A stretch of 64,000 bases of DNA from Firmicutes bacterium UBA6113 (GTDB lineage: Bacteria; Bacillota; Clostridia; Tissierellales; Sedimentibacteraceae). Each line of letters opens with the position of its first letter. Within the stretch, counting starts at the first letter, position 1. The notes under the pieces were generated by a model that made no database searches, was not told the origin of the DNA, and was given only the letters and a program-made list of their open reading frames with translations. A program made the position numbers and the translations under genes. The stretch lies in assembly GCA_002422545.1 (NCBI GenBank), contig DIWF01000037.1, positions 1-64,000 on the forward strand, given 5' to 3'. Positions 26,320 through 35,058 of this stretch are shown here, in pieces.

Positions 26320-28431
26320 TTATTTTCCGCTTGCAGCGTTTAATCCTGCTATTCGTCCGAATGTGAATATATCAGCTATAGCATTTCCTCCAAGTCTGTT
26401 TCCTCCATGGATTCCTCCGGCAACTTCTCCGGCTGCCCATAACCCAGGAATAATTTTTCCATCTTTATCTATAACATGAGTTTCTGTGTCTATGACAACA
26501 CCGCCCATTGTGTGGTGAAGTGAAGCTTTTCTTGGGCTTATGCAAATTCCCACTTCATCATGAGATTCAATATAATCAAGGTCAATTGCCCCGGATAATA
26601 CTTCTTTGCCAAAATCATCATCTTTTTGAGCTGCTACATAGCTGTTGTATTTTTCAATAGTTTCACGAAGCTGTTCTTCTGTAAATTCAGGTGCTACGCC
26701 TGCTGCCGGTGATTTTGTGGCTTCTGCCAATTCGGCAAGATTTTTTCCGTACCAAATGTGTCCGCCTTCAACCATGGCTGCAATACGTTCATCATATTCA
26801 GTACCCTTTATAAGCTCATTTGGGTTTCCAACATTTCCTCTGCCTGCATAAACTATATAGAAAATTTTATCTTGAAGAGCCAATGAAGCTTTTGCAAGAA
26901 CATCACGCTCTGCATATTCATTTACAAATCTCTTACCATTTCCGTCAATCCAAATTTGTTCTGCTGCATCTGCCCAGATACCGTCAGTCATGGTTCCTTT
27001 TACAGGTGATGAAGAAGGCATCATCTGTGCAACTTCCATTCCTGTTAAATCAGCACCGATTGCCTGTGCCATTATTATACCATCGCCTTCATTAGTACCC
27101 AGGTTAGTTGATAATGTTCTGTCTGAAAGGTCATCTCCCCAATATTTATCATACTCTTTAACCATTGCAGGATTTGCGCAGTAACCACCTGTTGCAAGAA
27201 CTACACCTTTTGATGTATTTACTGTGATCTGAGTACCGTCTGCCTGTTCAGCCTTTGCACCGATTACCTTGCCTGATGCATCTGTTAAAAGTTCAGTACC
27301 GCTGGTTTCTGTATATATAGCAACACCCTTTTCCTTAGCAACCTTTACAAGCTGAGGAATACGATCAGCTCCTGACATGAAACTGTGTGTTCTAGGCCAC
27401 ATAGCTCCAAGAACAGTTCCAGTTCCAGGCGCTTTTCCATATTGAGCTGTCTTGCCATATGAAGAATTAAGACCAACACTTCCCATCCATACAAAAGAAT
27501 CAAGTGCACTTTGGGCTAGTTTCCTTGCAAGATCAACTTTTGGGGCTATCCAATTTCCATCAGATAATTGTCTGAGTCCTCCAGTATAAATATGCCACAT
27601 ATGCAGTGCGACAGAATCAAAACCCGGCATGTCGACTCCAGCTTCTTTACCTGCATTTGCTGCATAAAATGCATTGATATCAGCTTTCAGCTCTGTCAAA
27701 ACTTCTTTCCATTCGGGATAGACATCAAACTTAAGTTTTGAATCAGCAGAATCAAGTTTCAGATAACTATCTAATGTGTTCTTTTGTGCCTTAGACAGTA
27801 TCATTACACTTTGAGCTTCTGTATCAACAGCATTGTAAGCTGCCCCTGCCATCATTGTATTTCCGCCAAGTACAGAGCCTTTTTCAATAAGGATAACTTT
27901 AGCTCCTTGTTCTGCGGCGCTTATAGCTGCAGTGAGACCAGCTCCTCCTCCGCCCATTACAAGAACATCAGTATCCCATGTCTGTGGTTCTTTTGGTGCT
28001 GCTGCAACTTTGTTTGCCTTTAAAGCATCTACATCAAGTCCTGCTGCTTTTGCTGCATCAGCAACTGCATTTATAATGCCGAAACTGGACAAAGTCGCAC
28101 CTGTTACAGTGTCTACAGACAAGCTTTGATTTTCTATTATCTGTTTGGGTATGCGCTCAAATGCTACTACTGAAACATTTGGAGTTTCCTTGTTTTCTTT
28201 AAATTCAATGTCTGTAATTTTACTGTCTTTAACCGTAATGCTTACAGTTATTGGTCCCTGCATACCTCCGGCAGTACCATCAAAACTGCCATTAATCAGT
28301 TCTGCTGGTTTTTCTTCATTAACAGGTGCTTCTGTTTGCTTGGCACAGCCAACAACAGAAACTATCATGCAAATGCATAAAAACATAGAAATAAATTTTT
28401 TTGTCTTTCCACTAAAGCCTTTTACTTTCAT
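26320..28431 (-). CDS. Lipid-anchored flavin reductase: FMN-binding plus fumarate-reductase-type FAD domain
   Basis: A 703-residue extracytoplasmic flavoprotein. A lipoprotein signal ends in VVGC (Cys29). Residues about 40-135 form an FMN-bind domain with DTVTGATLSS, where Thr113 is the expected covalent FMN site. From about 155 an FAD domain starts (VLVMGGGGAGLTAAISA) with the flavocytochrome-c/fumarate reductase features FVNEYAERD, HHTMGGVVID and GNRLGGNAIAD. There is no haem motif. Related proteins in Gram-positives take electrons from flavin-based extracellular transfer and reduce fumarate, urocanate or similar acceptors; the acceptor here is unknown. A two-component system lies next to it. 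Confidence 0.9.
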   Translation of the reverse strand: MKVKGFSGKTKKFISMFLCICMIVSVVGCAKQTEAPVNEEKPAELINGSFDGTAGGMQGPITVSITVKDSKITDIEFKENKETPNVSVVAFERIPKQIIENQSLSVDTVTGATLSSFGIINAVADAAKAAGLDVDALKANKVAAAPKEPQTWDTDVLVMGGGGAGLTAAISAAEQGAKVILIEKGSVLGGNTMMAGAAYNAVDTEAQSVMILSKAQKNTLDSYLKLDSADSKLKFDVYPEWKEVLTELKADINAFYAANAGKEAGVDMPGFDSVALHMWHIYTGGLRQLSDGNWIAPKVDLARKLAQSALDSFVWMGSVGLNSSYGKTAQYGKAPGTGTVLGAMWPRTHSFMSGADRIPQLVKVAKEKGVAIYTETSGTELLTDASGKVIGAKAEQADGTQITVNTSKGVVLATGGYCANPAMVKEYDKYWGDDLSDRTLSTNLGTNEGDGIIMAQAIGADLTGMEVAQMMPSSSPVKGTMTDGIWADAAEQIWIDGNGKRFVNEYAERDVLAKASLALQDKIFYIVYAGRGNVGNPNELIKGTEYDERIAAMVEGGHIWYGKNLAELAEATKSPAAGVAPEFTEEQLRETIEKYNSYVAAQKDDDFGKEVLSGAIDLDYIESHDEVGICISPRKASLHHTMGGVVIDTETHVIDKDGKIIPGLWAAGEVAGGIHGGNRLGGNAIADIFTFGRIAGLNAASGK

Positions 28432-28600
28432 ATATATCTTCCTCCCTTTATTTTGATCTTCAGCAATGCCAAAATCATTTGTGTAAATAATAACATGTTT
28501 TTCAATTAATGGTGGTTAAACAGTTATTAAAAATTATTGCTGTATTTAATATATTTTTCACAATCAAGTGCCCTCTGACTATTTTATTTTTATTATTAAT

Positions 28601-28642
28601 AAAAAAATCACTTGAAACTCGTTAAAAAAGTTTCAAGTGATT
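28601..28642 (-). terminator. Terminator of the response-regulator gene
   Basis: 13-bp perfect stem (AATCACTTGAAAC / GTTTCAAGTGATT) followed leftward by a run of T. It separates the response regulator from the reductase gene, so these two are separate transcripts. The remaining gap to 28432 has no clear promoter. Confidence 0.88.
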
Positions 28643-28682
28643 AAGAAACGTTAATATTTATAAAAAATAAATTAACAGTGTC

Positions 28683-29396
28683 TTAATTAGTCTGGCTAAG
28701 TTTTATTGTTTTTCCGGATAGATCAAAGTAATATCCTTTGCCCCACTCCATTTTTAAAAACCTTGGGTTTTCGGGATCGTCTTCAATTTTTTCACGAATA
28801 TTATGTATATGGACTATTACAGTCCTAGTATCGCCATAACTCTTTTCACCCCAGATTTTAAGATAAATTTCCTTCGGAGTGAAGTATTTGCCCTTATTTT
28901 GCATTAAAAAGGAAAGAATTTTGAACTCTGTACCAGACAGTTTTTTTTCGCCTTCTGCCTTTACAACTACATGACGTCTTGCATCCAGAGTAAATCCCTG
29001 ACATTCCAAAATGTTCTGAGTTGGCTGCATATTCTTGTTGTAACGTCGAAGATTTGCCTGGATTCGAGCTTCCAGCACCTTGTTGTCAAAGGGCTTTACT
29101 AAAAAATCATCCCCTCCTTGTTCCAAGGCACGAACAATTGTATTGCTGCTGTCAAGGCATGATATAAATATTATGGGGCAGTCATGCCACTCTCTCAAGC
29201 GTGCGCAAAGGTCCACTCCGTCAACATCAGGCAAGAGTATATCAAGCAATATGACATCAAAGTTATCTCTTGCATTTGCAAAAGCCTCTCCGCCGGTTTT
29301 AGCCCATACAATCTGATATGTTTCTGCTTGTTCCAAATAGTAAAAAATTACCTTTGCTACCAGGGCATCATCCTCAATCAAAAGAACACGTGTCAC
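28683..29396 (-). CDS. OmpR/PhoB-family response regulator
   Basis: A 237-residue regulator: receiver domain (1-120) with the acidic pair in LLIEDD (residues 5-10), phosphoacceptor Asp52 in ILLDILLPDVDG, and the Lys in FLVKPFD; then a winged-helix DNA-binding domain (about 135-232) with SGTEFKILSFLMQ and TRTVIVHIHNIREKI. The start is taken as the GTG at 29396 because AGAGGTG lies at normal distance; an in-frame GTG at 29405 is within that ribosome site. It is divergent from the histidine kinase at 29547, its obvious partner. Confidence 0.92.
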   Translation of the reverse strand: MTRVLLIEDDALVAKVIFYYLEQAETYQIVWAKTGGEAFANARDNFDVILLDILLPDVDGVDLCARLREWHDCPIIFISCLDSSNTIVRALEQGGDDFLVKPFDNKVLEARIQANLRRYNKNMQPTQNILECQGFTLDARRHVVVKAEGEKKLSGTEFKILSFLMQNKGKYFTPKEIYLKIWGEKSYGDTRTVIVHIHNIREKIEDDPENPRFLKMEWGKGYYFDLSGKTIKLSQTN

Positions 29397-29493
29397 AAAA
29401 TTCACCTCTTTGTTTAAATAATTACAAATATGTTGTCTTAAAAATAATATATCTTAAGCAGCTTATAATTGCAACACCTCTTTTAAATATGGC

Positions 29494-29521
29494 TTGACAG
29501 TAATTATGTTAATAGTATAAC
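29494..29521 (+). promoter_or_regulatory. Promoter of the histidine kinase gene
   Basis: TTGACA (29494-29499), 16-base spacer, TATAAC (29516-29521), 25 bases before the start codon. The 141-base divergent gap to the response regulator presumably also holds its promoter, which I could not place. Confidence 0.6.
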
Positions 29522-29546
29522 ATTTAATTATAAAGAAGAGGTTAAA

Positions 29547-31364
29547 ATGAAAAGAAACTATATAAAGACTGTTGCTGTATTCCTTTTTATGATTATAATA
29601 ACATTTTCGCTTTGTGTCATAATTAATGACAGTTTTAGCACGCTTAAAAGTGGACAAGTATTTTCACCTGCCAATGAAAATACTATGTATTCATTGTCAG
29701 GTTACAGATGGGATTCAATTACAAGAAAGTATTACTTTGATATTGTTGTTGAAGATATTAATCAACCATTATCACTGATATACGGGTTTATTCCTGAAGA
29801 CATATATGCAAACGGAAGAGTCATAGCACATTCCGCTAATTTTAACTTATCAAATTTTTCAAGTGTTACAATTGATTCAAGCTTGTACAACAAGGAAACA
29901 AATACTTTAAATTTGGAATTTGACAGCAAGGAGAACCCTTACAATCAGTCAGTGTACATCACCACAGAAAATGGTGCTGCCCATGCGCTTTCTACCTACT
30001 ACATGACATTTGCATTCAATCTGGGAATGACATTTTTAATGTCACTTTATGGATGGTCACTTTATTTTAATAAACGAACCGAAAAATATTTATTATGGTT
30101 CTCCATATATACAGGAGCACTTACTCTATGGAGTCTCGGCTCACTGGCTTTGGGAACAGGTTGGAATTTTATTAAGCCCTTGGTTTCTCATGCATATGGC
30201 TGGTGTGCACTACTTGACATAATCATTAGCTGCAAGATGTTCAATACAAAACTTCCAGGCCATTTTGACCGGTTGTTAAGCCGAAGTGGCGTCATTTTTC
30301 TGCTTCTTGCCTGGGCTTTTATTGAAACGCTCTTACCCAAGACATTCAGAGATTATTATTTCCTATTCTTTTTTTCAATTGCAGCACTTATATATGCCTG
30401 CGCACAACACCGAAAAGGTGCGTATATGCTTCTTGCGGGGCAGACAATAAGTCTTGGCATACGGCTTGTGGTAACCGTTTCTCCTGTTATGAAGAACCAA
30501 ATCAGTTATCTCCTAAGAGTTATGAGATATTCAAAGCTGTTTAATCTTCCTTTTGCAGTATGTTGTATGCTGTTGATAAACAGTTTGTTTGCTGAAAAGT
30601 TTTCCGAATCTGAAGCACTTGCAGAAAAATTGGAGCAGACAAATCAAGAACTGGAAACAAAGGTGCTGGAGCGAACCAGCGCCTTGAAAAATCAGCAGAG
30701 ACAAAAAAACACTTTTATGATGAATGTGTTTCATGATTTGCGAACTCCACTTTTTATTTTAAGGGGATGTACGGAAAGAATCAAATCATTCCCTCATCAA
30801 CTTCCTCATGAACTTCCAGTAATGGAAGAAAGACTTGACTTTACACAACACTTGGTTGATGATTTGTTTTTAATGGCAAAGCTTGAAGACAAACAGGTTA
30901 TCCTTGAAACAGAGCGTGTTCCATTGGGTAGCTTGGTCTCCAAGGTTACGAAAGCATGTCTTGTTGTGAGTGAAAAAAAAGATGTCGCTCTTAAATATAC
31001 CATTATTGATGACTGTATAACCTGGGGCGATGAGTTCAGGCTTGAACAGGCATTTCAAAACCTTATTACAAATGCCATATATTATACAAGACCTGGTGGT
31101 TCTGTATGTGTTGAACTTAAATCCCTTGACAATATGGCATTCATATCAGTAACTGATACGGGCGTTGGTATTTTACCTGAAGACCTGGATAAAATATTTG
31201 ACCGTTACTATCGCGTAAGCGGAAAAGATAAACATCAGTCATCCGGACTTGGCTTAGCCATAGCTCAGGAAATCATTCAGCAGCACAATGGTAAAATAGC
31301 AGTAAAAAGTAATATTGGAAAAGGAACAGTATTTACATTGCAGCTTCCGGTTATCCCGCAATAA
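29547..31364 (+). CDS. Sensor histidine kinase with extracytoplasmic and 7TM-type input region
   Basis: A 605-residue membrane kinase. One N-terminal helix (about 8-28) is followed by an extracytoplasmic region of about 120 residues. About seven closely spaced helices come next (about 150-350), the 7TMR-DISM layout. After a coiled coil (ALAEKLEQTNQELETKVLER) comes the DHp domain with FHDLRTPL (phospho-His396), then the ATPase domain with N box NLITNAIYYT, DTGVGI and GLGLAIAQEI. The bound ligand is unknown; 7TMR-DISM proteins often sense small molecules. Divergent partner of the response regulator; ends at a terminator. Confidence 0.9.
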   Translation: MKRNYIKTVAVFLFMIIITFSLCVIINDSFSTLKSGQVFSPANENTMYSLSGYRWDSITRKYYFDIVVEDINQPLSLIYGFIPEDIYANGRVIAHSANFNLSNFSSVTIDSSLYNKETNTLNLEFDSKENPYNQSVYITTENGAAHALSTYYMTFAFNLGMTFLMSLYGWSLYFNKRTEKYLLWFSIYTGALTLWSLGSLALGTGWNFIKPLVSHAYGWCALLDIIISCKMFNTKLPGHFDRLLSRSGVIFLLLAWAFIETLLPKTFRDYYFLFFFSIAALIYACAQHRKGAYMLLAGQTISLGIRLVVTVSPVMKNQISYLLRVMRYSKLFNLPFAVCCMLLINSLFAEKFSESEALAEKLEQTNQELETKVLERTSALKNQQRQKNTFMMNVFHDLRTPLFILRGCTERIKSFPHQLPHELPVMEERLDFTQHLVDDLFLMAKLEDKQVILETERVPLGSLVSKVTKACLVVSEKKDVALKYTIIDDCITWGDEFRLEQAFQNLITNAIYYTRPGGSVCVELKSLDNMAFISVTDTGVGILPEDLDKIFDRYYRVSGKDKHQSSGLGLAIAQEIIQQHNGKIAVKSNIGKGTVFTLQLPVIPQ

Positions 31365-31386
31365 CAGCCTGAATAGGCTGTTTTTT
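31363..31386 (+). terminator. Terminator of the histidine kinase gene
   Basis: AACAGCCT / AGGCTGTT stem with a 4-base loop and TTTTTT, starting in the kinase stop codon and reaching the malQ stop codon on the other strand. Confidence 0.85.
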
Positions 31387-32875
31387 AGTATCTCTCGGTT
31401 TTTACAGCTATTGTTTTTATTTTTTCGGCAAGATCATCTGTAAGCAATTCTTTTTTTACTCTCCAAGTCCAATTGTTTCCCAACGTTGATGGAGTGTTCA
31501 TCCTTGACTCGGATCCAAGGCAGAGAAAATCCTGCAGAGGCACAATACAGAGATTTGCCCTGCTTTGACTGAGAATATCTATTATTTCATATACAAGCGT
31601 ATTCGTGTCTGTACATTCATCTCTATTAATTCCAAGACTCCTTATCACATAATCTTTTGAGCTTTCATCAAGCTTTTCAAACCATCCCTTCAATGTGTCA
31701 TTGTCGTGAGTACCTGTATAGGCTACACAATTTTCTTCGTAGTTTTCAGGTAGATACGGATTCAATGGATTATTGTCAAAGGCAAACTGAAGAACTTTCA
31801 TGCCCGGAAATAATGTGTCCTCCTTAAGCTTAATAACACTTTCTGTGATTATTCCAAGGTCTTCGGCAATAATATTTATATTTCTAAACTGTTCAATTAA
31901 AACTTGGAACAGTTCTTTACCATATGCTTTCATCCATTTTCCGTTTACAGCATCTAGAGACCCCCAGGGAACTGCATAAAATTCATCAAATCCTCTGAAG
32001 TGATCAATCCTCACTGCATCATACAGCTTTAAGGAAAACTTTATTCTTTCAATCCACCAGATGTAATTTGTTTTCCTTAAATTTTCCCAGTTGTAGACAG
32101 GATTTCCCCAAAGCTGTCCTTTGGCGGAAAAACTGTCAGGTGGAACTCCTGCTGCCAAAATCGGTCTGAACTCTTCATCAAACATGAAATTATCAGGATT
32201 GCACCATACGTCTATGCTGTCCATTGCTGCATAAATCGGAATGTCCCCTATTATGGAAATCCCATTTTCTAATGCATATTTTTTCAAAAGAGAATACTGG
32301 TTGTAAAAAACAAGCTGAAGGAATATCCAGTATTCAATTTCTTCCCTTAGCAAAGCTTTAGCTTCTTCAATTTTTTCTTTCTTTCGGCAGGCTAAATCCC
32401 TGTCCCATTCATACCATGGAAGCTGATTATTTTTGTATTTTAGGGACATAAACAAAGCATAATCTTCTGCCCATTTGTTTTCCGTTTTAAAACTGAGGAT
32501 TTTATCCCGGTATGTTGTCTTTGTGTTCTCATATATTATCCTTAATACATCATATCTTTTGTCAAACTGCTTTTCATAATCTACATGTTCAATGTCTTGT
32601 GATGCTAAATCCCTTAAGTCATCTTCCTCAACAAACCCATCCTTTATAAATACTTCAAGATCTATGAGGCATGGGTTTCCTGCAAAGGAAGAAAATGATG
32701 AATATGGCGAATCACCATAGGAAACAGGTCCCAGGGGCAGAACCTGCCAGTATTTCTGTCCCGATTTTTCAAGAAAATCAATGAAATTATATGCTTCTCT
32801 TCCCAGCGTTCCAATGCCGTATTTTGAAGGCAGACTACTTATGGGAAGAAGTGTTCCCAAACTTCTTTTAAACAT
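31385..32875 (-). CDS. malQ: 4-alpha-glucanotransferase (amylomaltase, GH77)
   Basis: Disproportionates maltodextrins by transferring glucan segments. The 496-residue protein has family features SLPSKYGIGTLG, QVLPLGPVSYGDSPYSSFS, the nucleophile Asp in VRIDHFRGFDEFYAVP, the acid/base Glu in IAEDLGIIT, and THDNDTLKGW. Length is that of bacterial amylomaltases. It has GGGAGAA before the start. It is not in the glycogen operon but complements it: short chains left by phosphorylase can be lengthened for another round. Confidence 0.95.
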   Translation of the reverse strand: MFKRSLGTLLPISSLPSKYGIGTLGREAYNFIDFLEKSGQKYWQVLPLGPVSYGDSPYSSFSSFAGNPCLIDLEVFIKDGFVEEDDLRDLASQDIEHVDYEKQFDKRYDVLRIIYENTKTTYRDKILSFKTENKWAEDYALFMSLKYKNNQLPWYEWDRDLACRKKEKIEEAKALLREEIEYWIFLQLVFYNQYSLLKKYALENGISIIGDIPIYAAMDSIDVWCNPDNFMFDEEFRPILAAGVPPDSFSAKGQLWGNPVYNWENLRKTNYIWWIERIKFSLKLYDAVRIDHFRGFDEFYAVPWGSLDAVNGKWMKAYGKELFQVLIEQFRNINIIAEDLGIITESVIKLKEDTLFPGMKVLQFAFDNNPLNPYLPENYEENCVAYTGTHDNDTLKGWFEKLDESSKDYVIRSLGINRDECTDTNTLVYEIIDILSQSRANLCIVPLQDFLCLGSESRMNTPSTLGNNWTWRVKKELLTDDLAEKIKTIAVKTERY

Positions 32876-32932
32876 ATTATTCTCCCTTATACTTCATAAC
32901 AAGTTCGCATATAAGTTTCTACAAATACAATG

Positions 32933-34294
32933 TTATGCAGGATTTTCTTCTTTTAAACTCTTCCATACGGTTAAAAGCATTGTGCCGAAGCAGGCAAAGC
33001 CTCCTACTACCTCAGAAACAGGTTCGGACAAAAATACACCCGATATTCCCAGGTTCCATAATCTCGGAAGTATTATTACCATAGGCAAAACAAGCACAAC
33101 CTTCCTGAAAATTGAAAAGAATATGGCGAATTTTGACTTGCCAAGGGCTACGAACACTGACTGCCCTGCAGACTGAAGGGCCATGGTAAAAAAGCATGCG
33201 AAGAACAATCTCAGCATTGGAATTCCTGCGGTTAAAACTTCAGCATCGCTGTTGAATATTTTGATGAAAAACCCGGGGAAAAACTGAATCAAACCCCATA
33301 TAAACGTGTTGTACAGCACTGCCGAAATGGCTGTAAACTTTATGCAGCTTTTTACCCTGTCATACTTTCCTGCGCCGTAGTTATAGCCCATAACAGGCTG
33401 TGCGCCGCTTGCAAGACCCATTACCGGCATTGAAAATATTTCCCGCACTGAATTTATGACTGTCATTATACCAACATACAGGTCTCCTCCGTACACCTGA
33501 AGAGTGGCATTGCTGGCTATTTGTATTATAGAGTTTGTAATCTGCATTACAAATCCTGATGTTCCAAGACCAATGATTCTTTTTATTCTTTCTTTCTTAA
33601 GATGAAGGCTGTTTTTCTTGAGCCTTAAAATTGCTGTGTAACCTGTAAGAAACTTAAGCACCCACACTGCTGACAACAATTGAGATATTATGGTGGCAAG
33701 AGCTGCTCCTTTTACTCCCATATCCAGGGCAAATATAAATATGGGGTCAAGCACTATGTTTGCAACAGCCCCCATGATTACAGTCATCATGGCAACTCTG
33801 CCGAATCCCTGTGAATTGATAAAATTGTTCATTCCCAAGCTTATCATCACAAAAATATTTCCCAGCAGATAAATTGTTATGTATTCATCAGCATATGCAT
33901 ATGTTGCATTACTTGCTCCAAACATATAAAGTACCGGCTTTTTTATTATAAGTCCTACTACAGTGAGAATTATGCCGCTTGCTGCAAGCATAGCAAAAGA
34001 ATTTCCCATAATCTTTTCTGCTTCATCTATGTTGCCCCTGCCTCTTTCTATTGAACAAAGAGGTGCTCCTCCCATTCCAAACAGATTTGCAAATGCCATA
34101 ACAATTGATATTATTGGAAGACTTACTCCAACACCGGTAAGTGCCGTAAAGGCATCACCTGGCATCCTGCTTATATAGATGCGGTCTACTATATTGTAAA
34201 GAACATTGACAAGCTGAGCCAAAATCATTGGGATTGCCATGTCCATAATATGTTTTGCAACACTTCCTTTTGAAAAATCATTAACTGTTTCCAT
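32933..34294 (-). CDS. MATE-family efflux transporter
   Basis: A 453-residue, about 12-helix cation-coupled drug/metabolite exporter. It has the family features AIPMILAQLVNVLYNIVDRIYIS in helix 1 (split here: AIPMILAQLV, NIVDRIYIS), GMGGAPLCSIERGRGN, and the second-half repeat PVMGLASGAQPVMGYNYGAGK. Substrate unknown. The start METVNDFSKGS has AAAGGGG upstream; the 22 extra residues of the longer reading are not family-like. It has its own promoter at 34344-34373. Confidence 0.92.
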   Translation of the reverse strand: METVNDFSKGSVAKHIMDMAIPMILAQLVNVLYNIVDRIYISRMPGDAFTALTGVGVSLPIISIVMAFANLFGMGGAPLCSIERGRGNIDEAEKIMGNSFAMLAASGIILTVVGLIIKKPVLYMFGASNATYAYADEYITIYLLGNIFVMISLGMNNFINSQGFGRVAMMTVIMGAVANIVLDPIFIFALDMGVKGAALATIISQLLSAVWVLKFLTGYTAILRLKKNSLHLKKERIKRIIGLGTSGFVMQITNSIIQIASNATLQVYGGDLYVGIMTVINSVREIFSMPVMGLASGAQPVMGYNYGAGKYDRVKSCIKFTAISAVLYNTFIWGLIQFFPGFFIKIFNSDAEVLTAGIPMLRLFFACFFTMALQSAGQSVFVALGKSKFAIFFSIFRKVVLVLPMVIILPRLWNLGISGVFLSEPVSEVVGGFACFGTMLLTVWKSLKEENPA

Positions 34295-34343
34295 TACTAC
34301 CCCTTTTCTATTAATGTAATTAGCTTTGTCCAGTATCCATAGA

Positions 34344-34373
34344 ATTTTACTTCCAAACATACTTTCATGTCAA
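34344..34373 (-). promoter_or_regulatory. Promoter of the MATE transporter gene
   Basis: TTGACA (34368-34373), 18-base spacer, TAAAAT (34344-34349), 50 bases before the start codon. Confidence 0.65.
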
Positions 34374-34380
34374 GAGCATA

Positions 34381-34412
34381 AAAAAAGGTCTTCATAACGA
34401 AAACCTTTTTTT
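34381..34412 (-). terminator. Terminator after the peptidase remnant
   Basis: AAAAAAGGT...ACCTTTTTT stem with a 13-base loop and T runs on both strands. It lies between the peptidase remnant and the MATE promoter. Confidence 0.6.
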
Positions 34413-34453
34413 CTCATTCAATCAATTATGGGTAGTAACTGGAAATAATCTTC

Positions 34454-35000
34454 TTATTTTACAACAGCTATTTCCAGTACATCAGACAATGGTCTTGCAC
34501 TGGTCCAACTATCCCACACAAAAGCTTTCACATTATAGTCCCCTGTCGTTGGAATTCTGAAGCCGGTTGTTAATCTGCTGCTTTCGCCTGTCTTTGTACT
34601 AATATTCATGTATGAGTAATTTACCATCATATTATTTGTTTTATCATATAGCGCAACTATAAGCATTGCTTCCTTAGTTTCACTTGTATTATTGGTCAAC
34701 TCCACTGTTACATCTGCATCACCGCCAAGCTTAAATGATGGCTTAGGATCAATGAATCGAATATCAAATTTATTTTCATCAGTTGCATGTATTCCATCGT
34801 AAATGGCACTGGCAAGCATTCTAAATTGATATGACGGATGAGCTCTGTTAGTAATATGATTTGCAAACAGTGTGATAGTTGCATCTCCAACCTTATCCTG
34901 AATAATATAAGGCTTGCCCTTAGCTAAATCATGATTTGGCCCCCAACCTGCAACATAGAAATCATCTCCATCTACTAATGATGCCAATACTCTTATGACA
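34454..35000 (-). pseudogene. 3' remnant of a secreted M14-type carboxypeptidase gene
   Basis: An open stretch of about 180 codons that reads as the C-terminal part of a larger secreted protein: VLASLVDGDDFYVAGW, then KPYIIQDKVGDATITLF, NRAHPSYQFRMLASAIYD (the ending of many M14 zinc-carboxypeptidase-like proteins), then a beta-sandwich domain with VTVELTNNTSETKEAML. No zinc-binding domain, signal peptide or ribosome site precedes it. The only upstream ATG lies in the metK terminator, so it is a truncated relic. The family assignment is from memory of the domain ending and is moderate. Confidence 0.6.
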
Positions 35001-35001
35001 C

Positions 35002-35030
35002 AAAAAAAGAACAGAGTAATACTCTGCTCC
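35002..35030 (-). terminator. metK terminator
   Basis: 8-bp stem GAGCAGAG / CTCTGTTC with a TATTA loop, then TTCTTTTTTT read leftward, 29 bases past the metK stop. Confidence 0.85.
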
Positions 35031-35058
35031 TTTTTGATCATAATACCCTAAAGTTTTA

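Noticed and set aside
34454..35041. A genuine 195-residue protein starting at 35041.
   Set aside because: The first dozen codons are the metK terminator, there is no ribosome site or signal peptide, and the rest is only the end of a known larger protein type.
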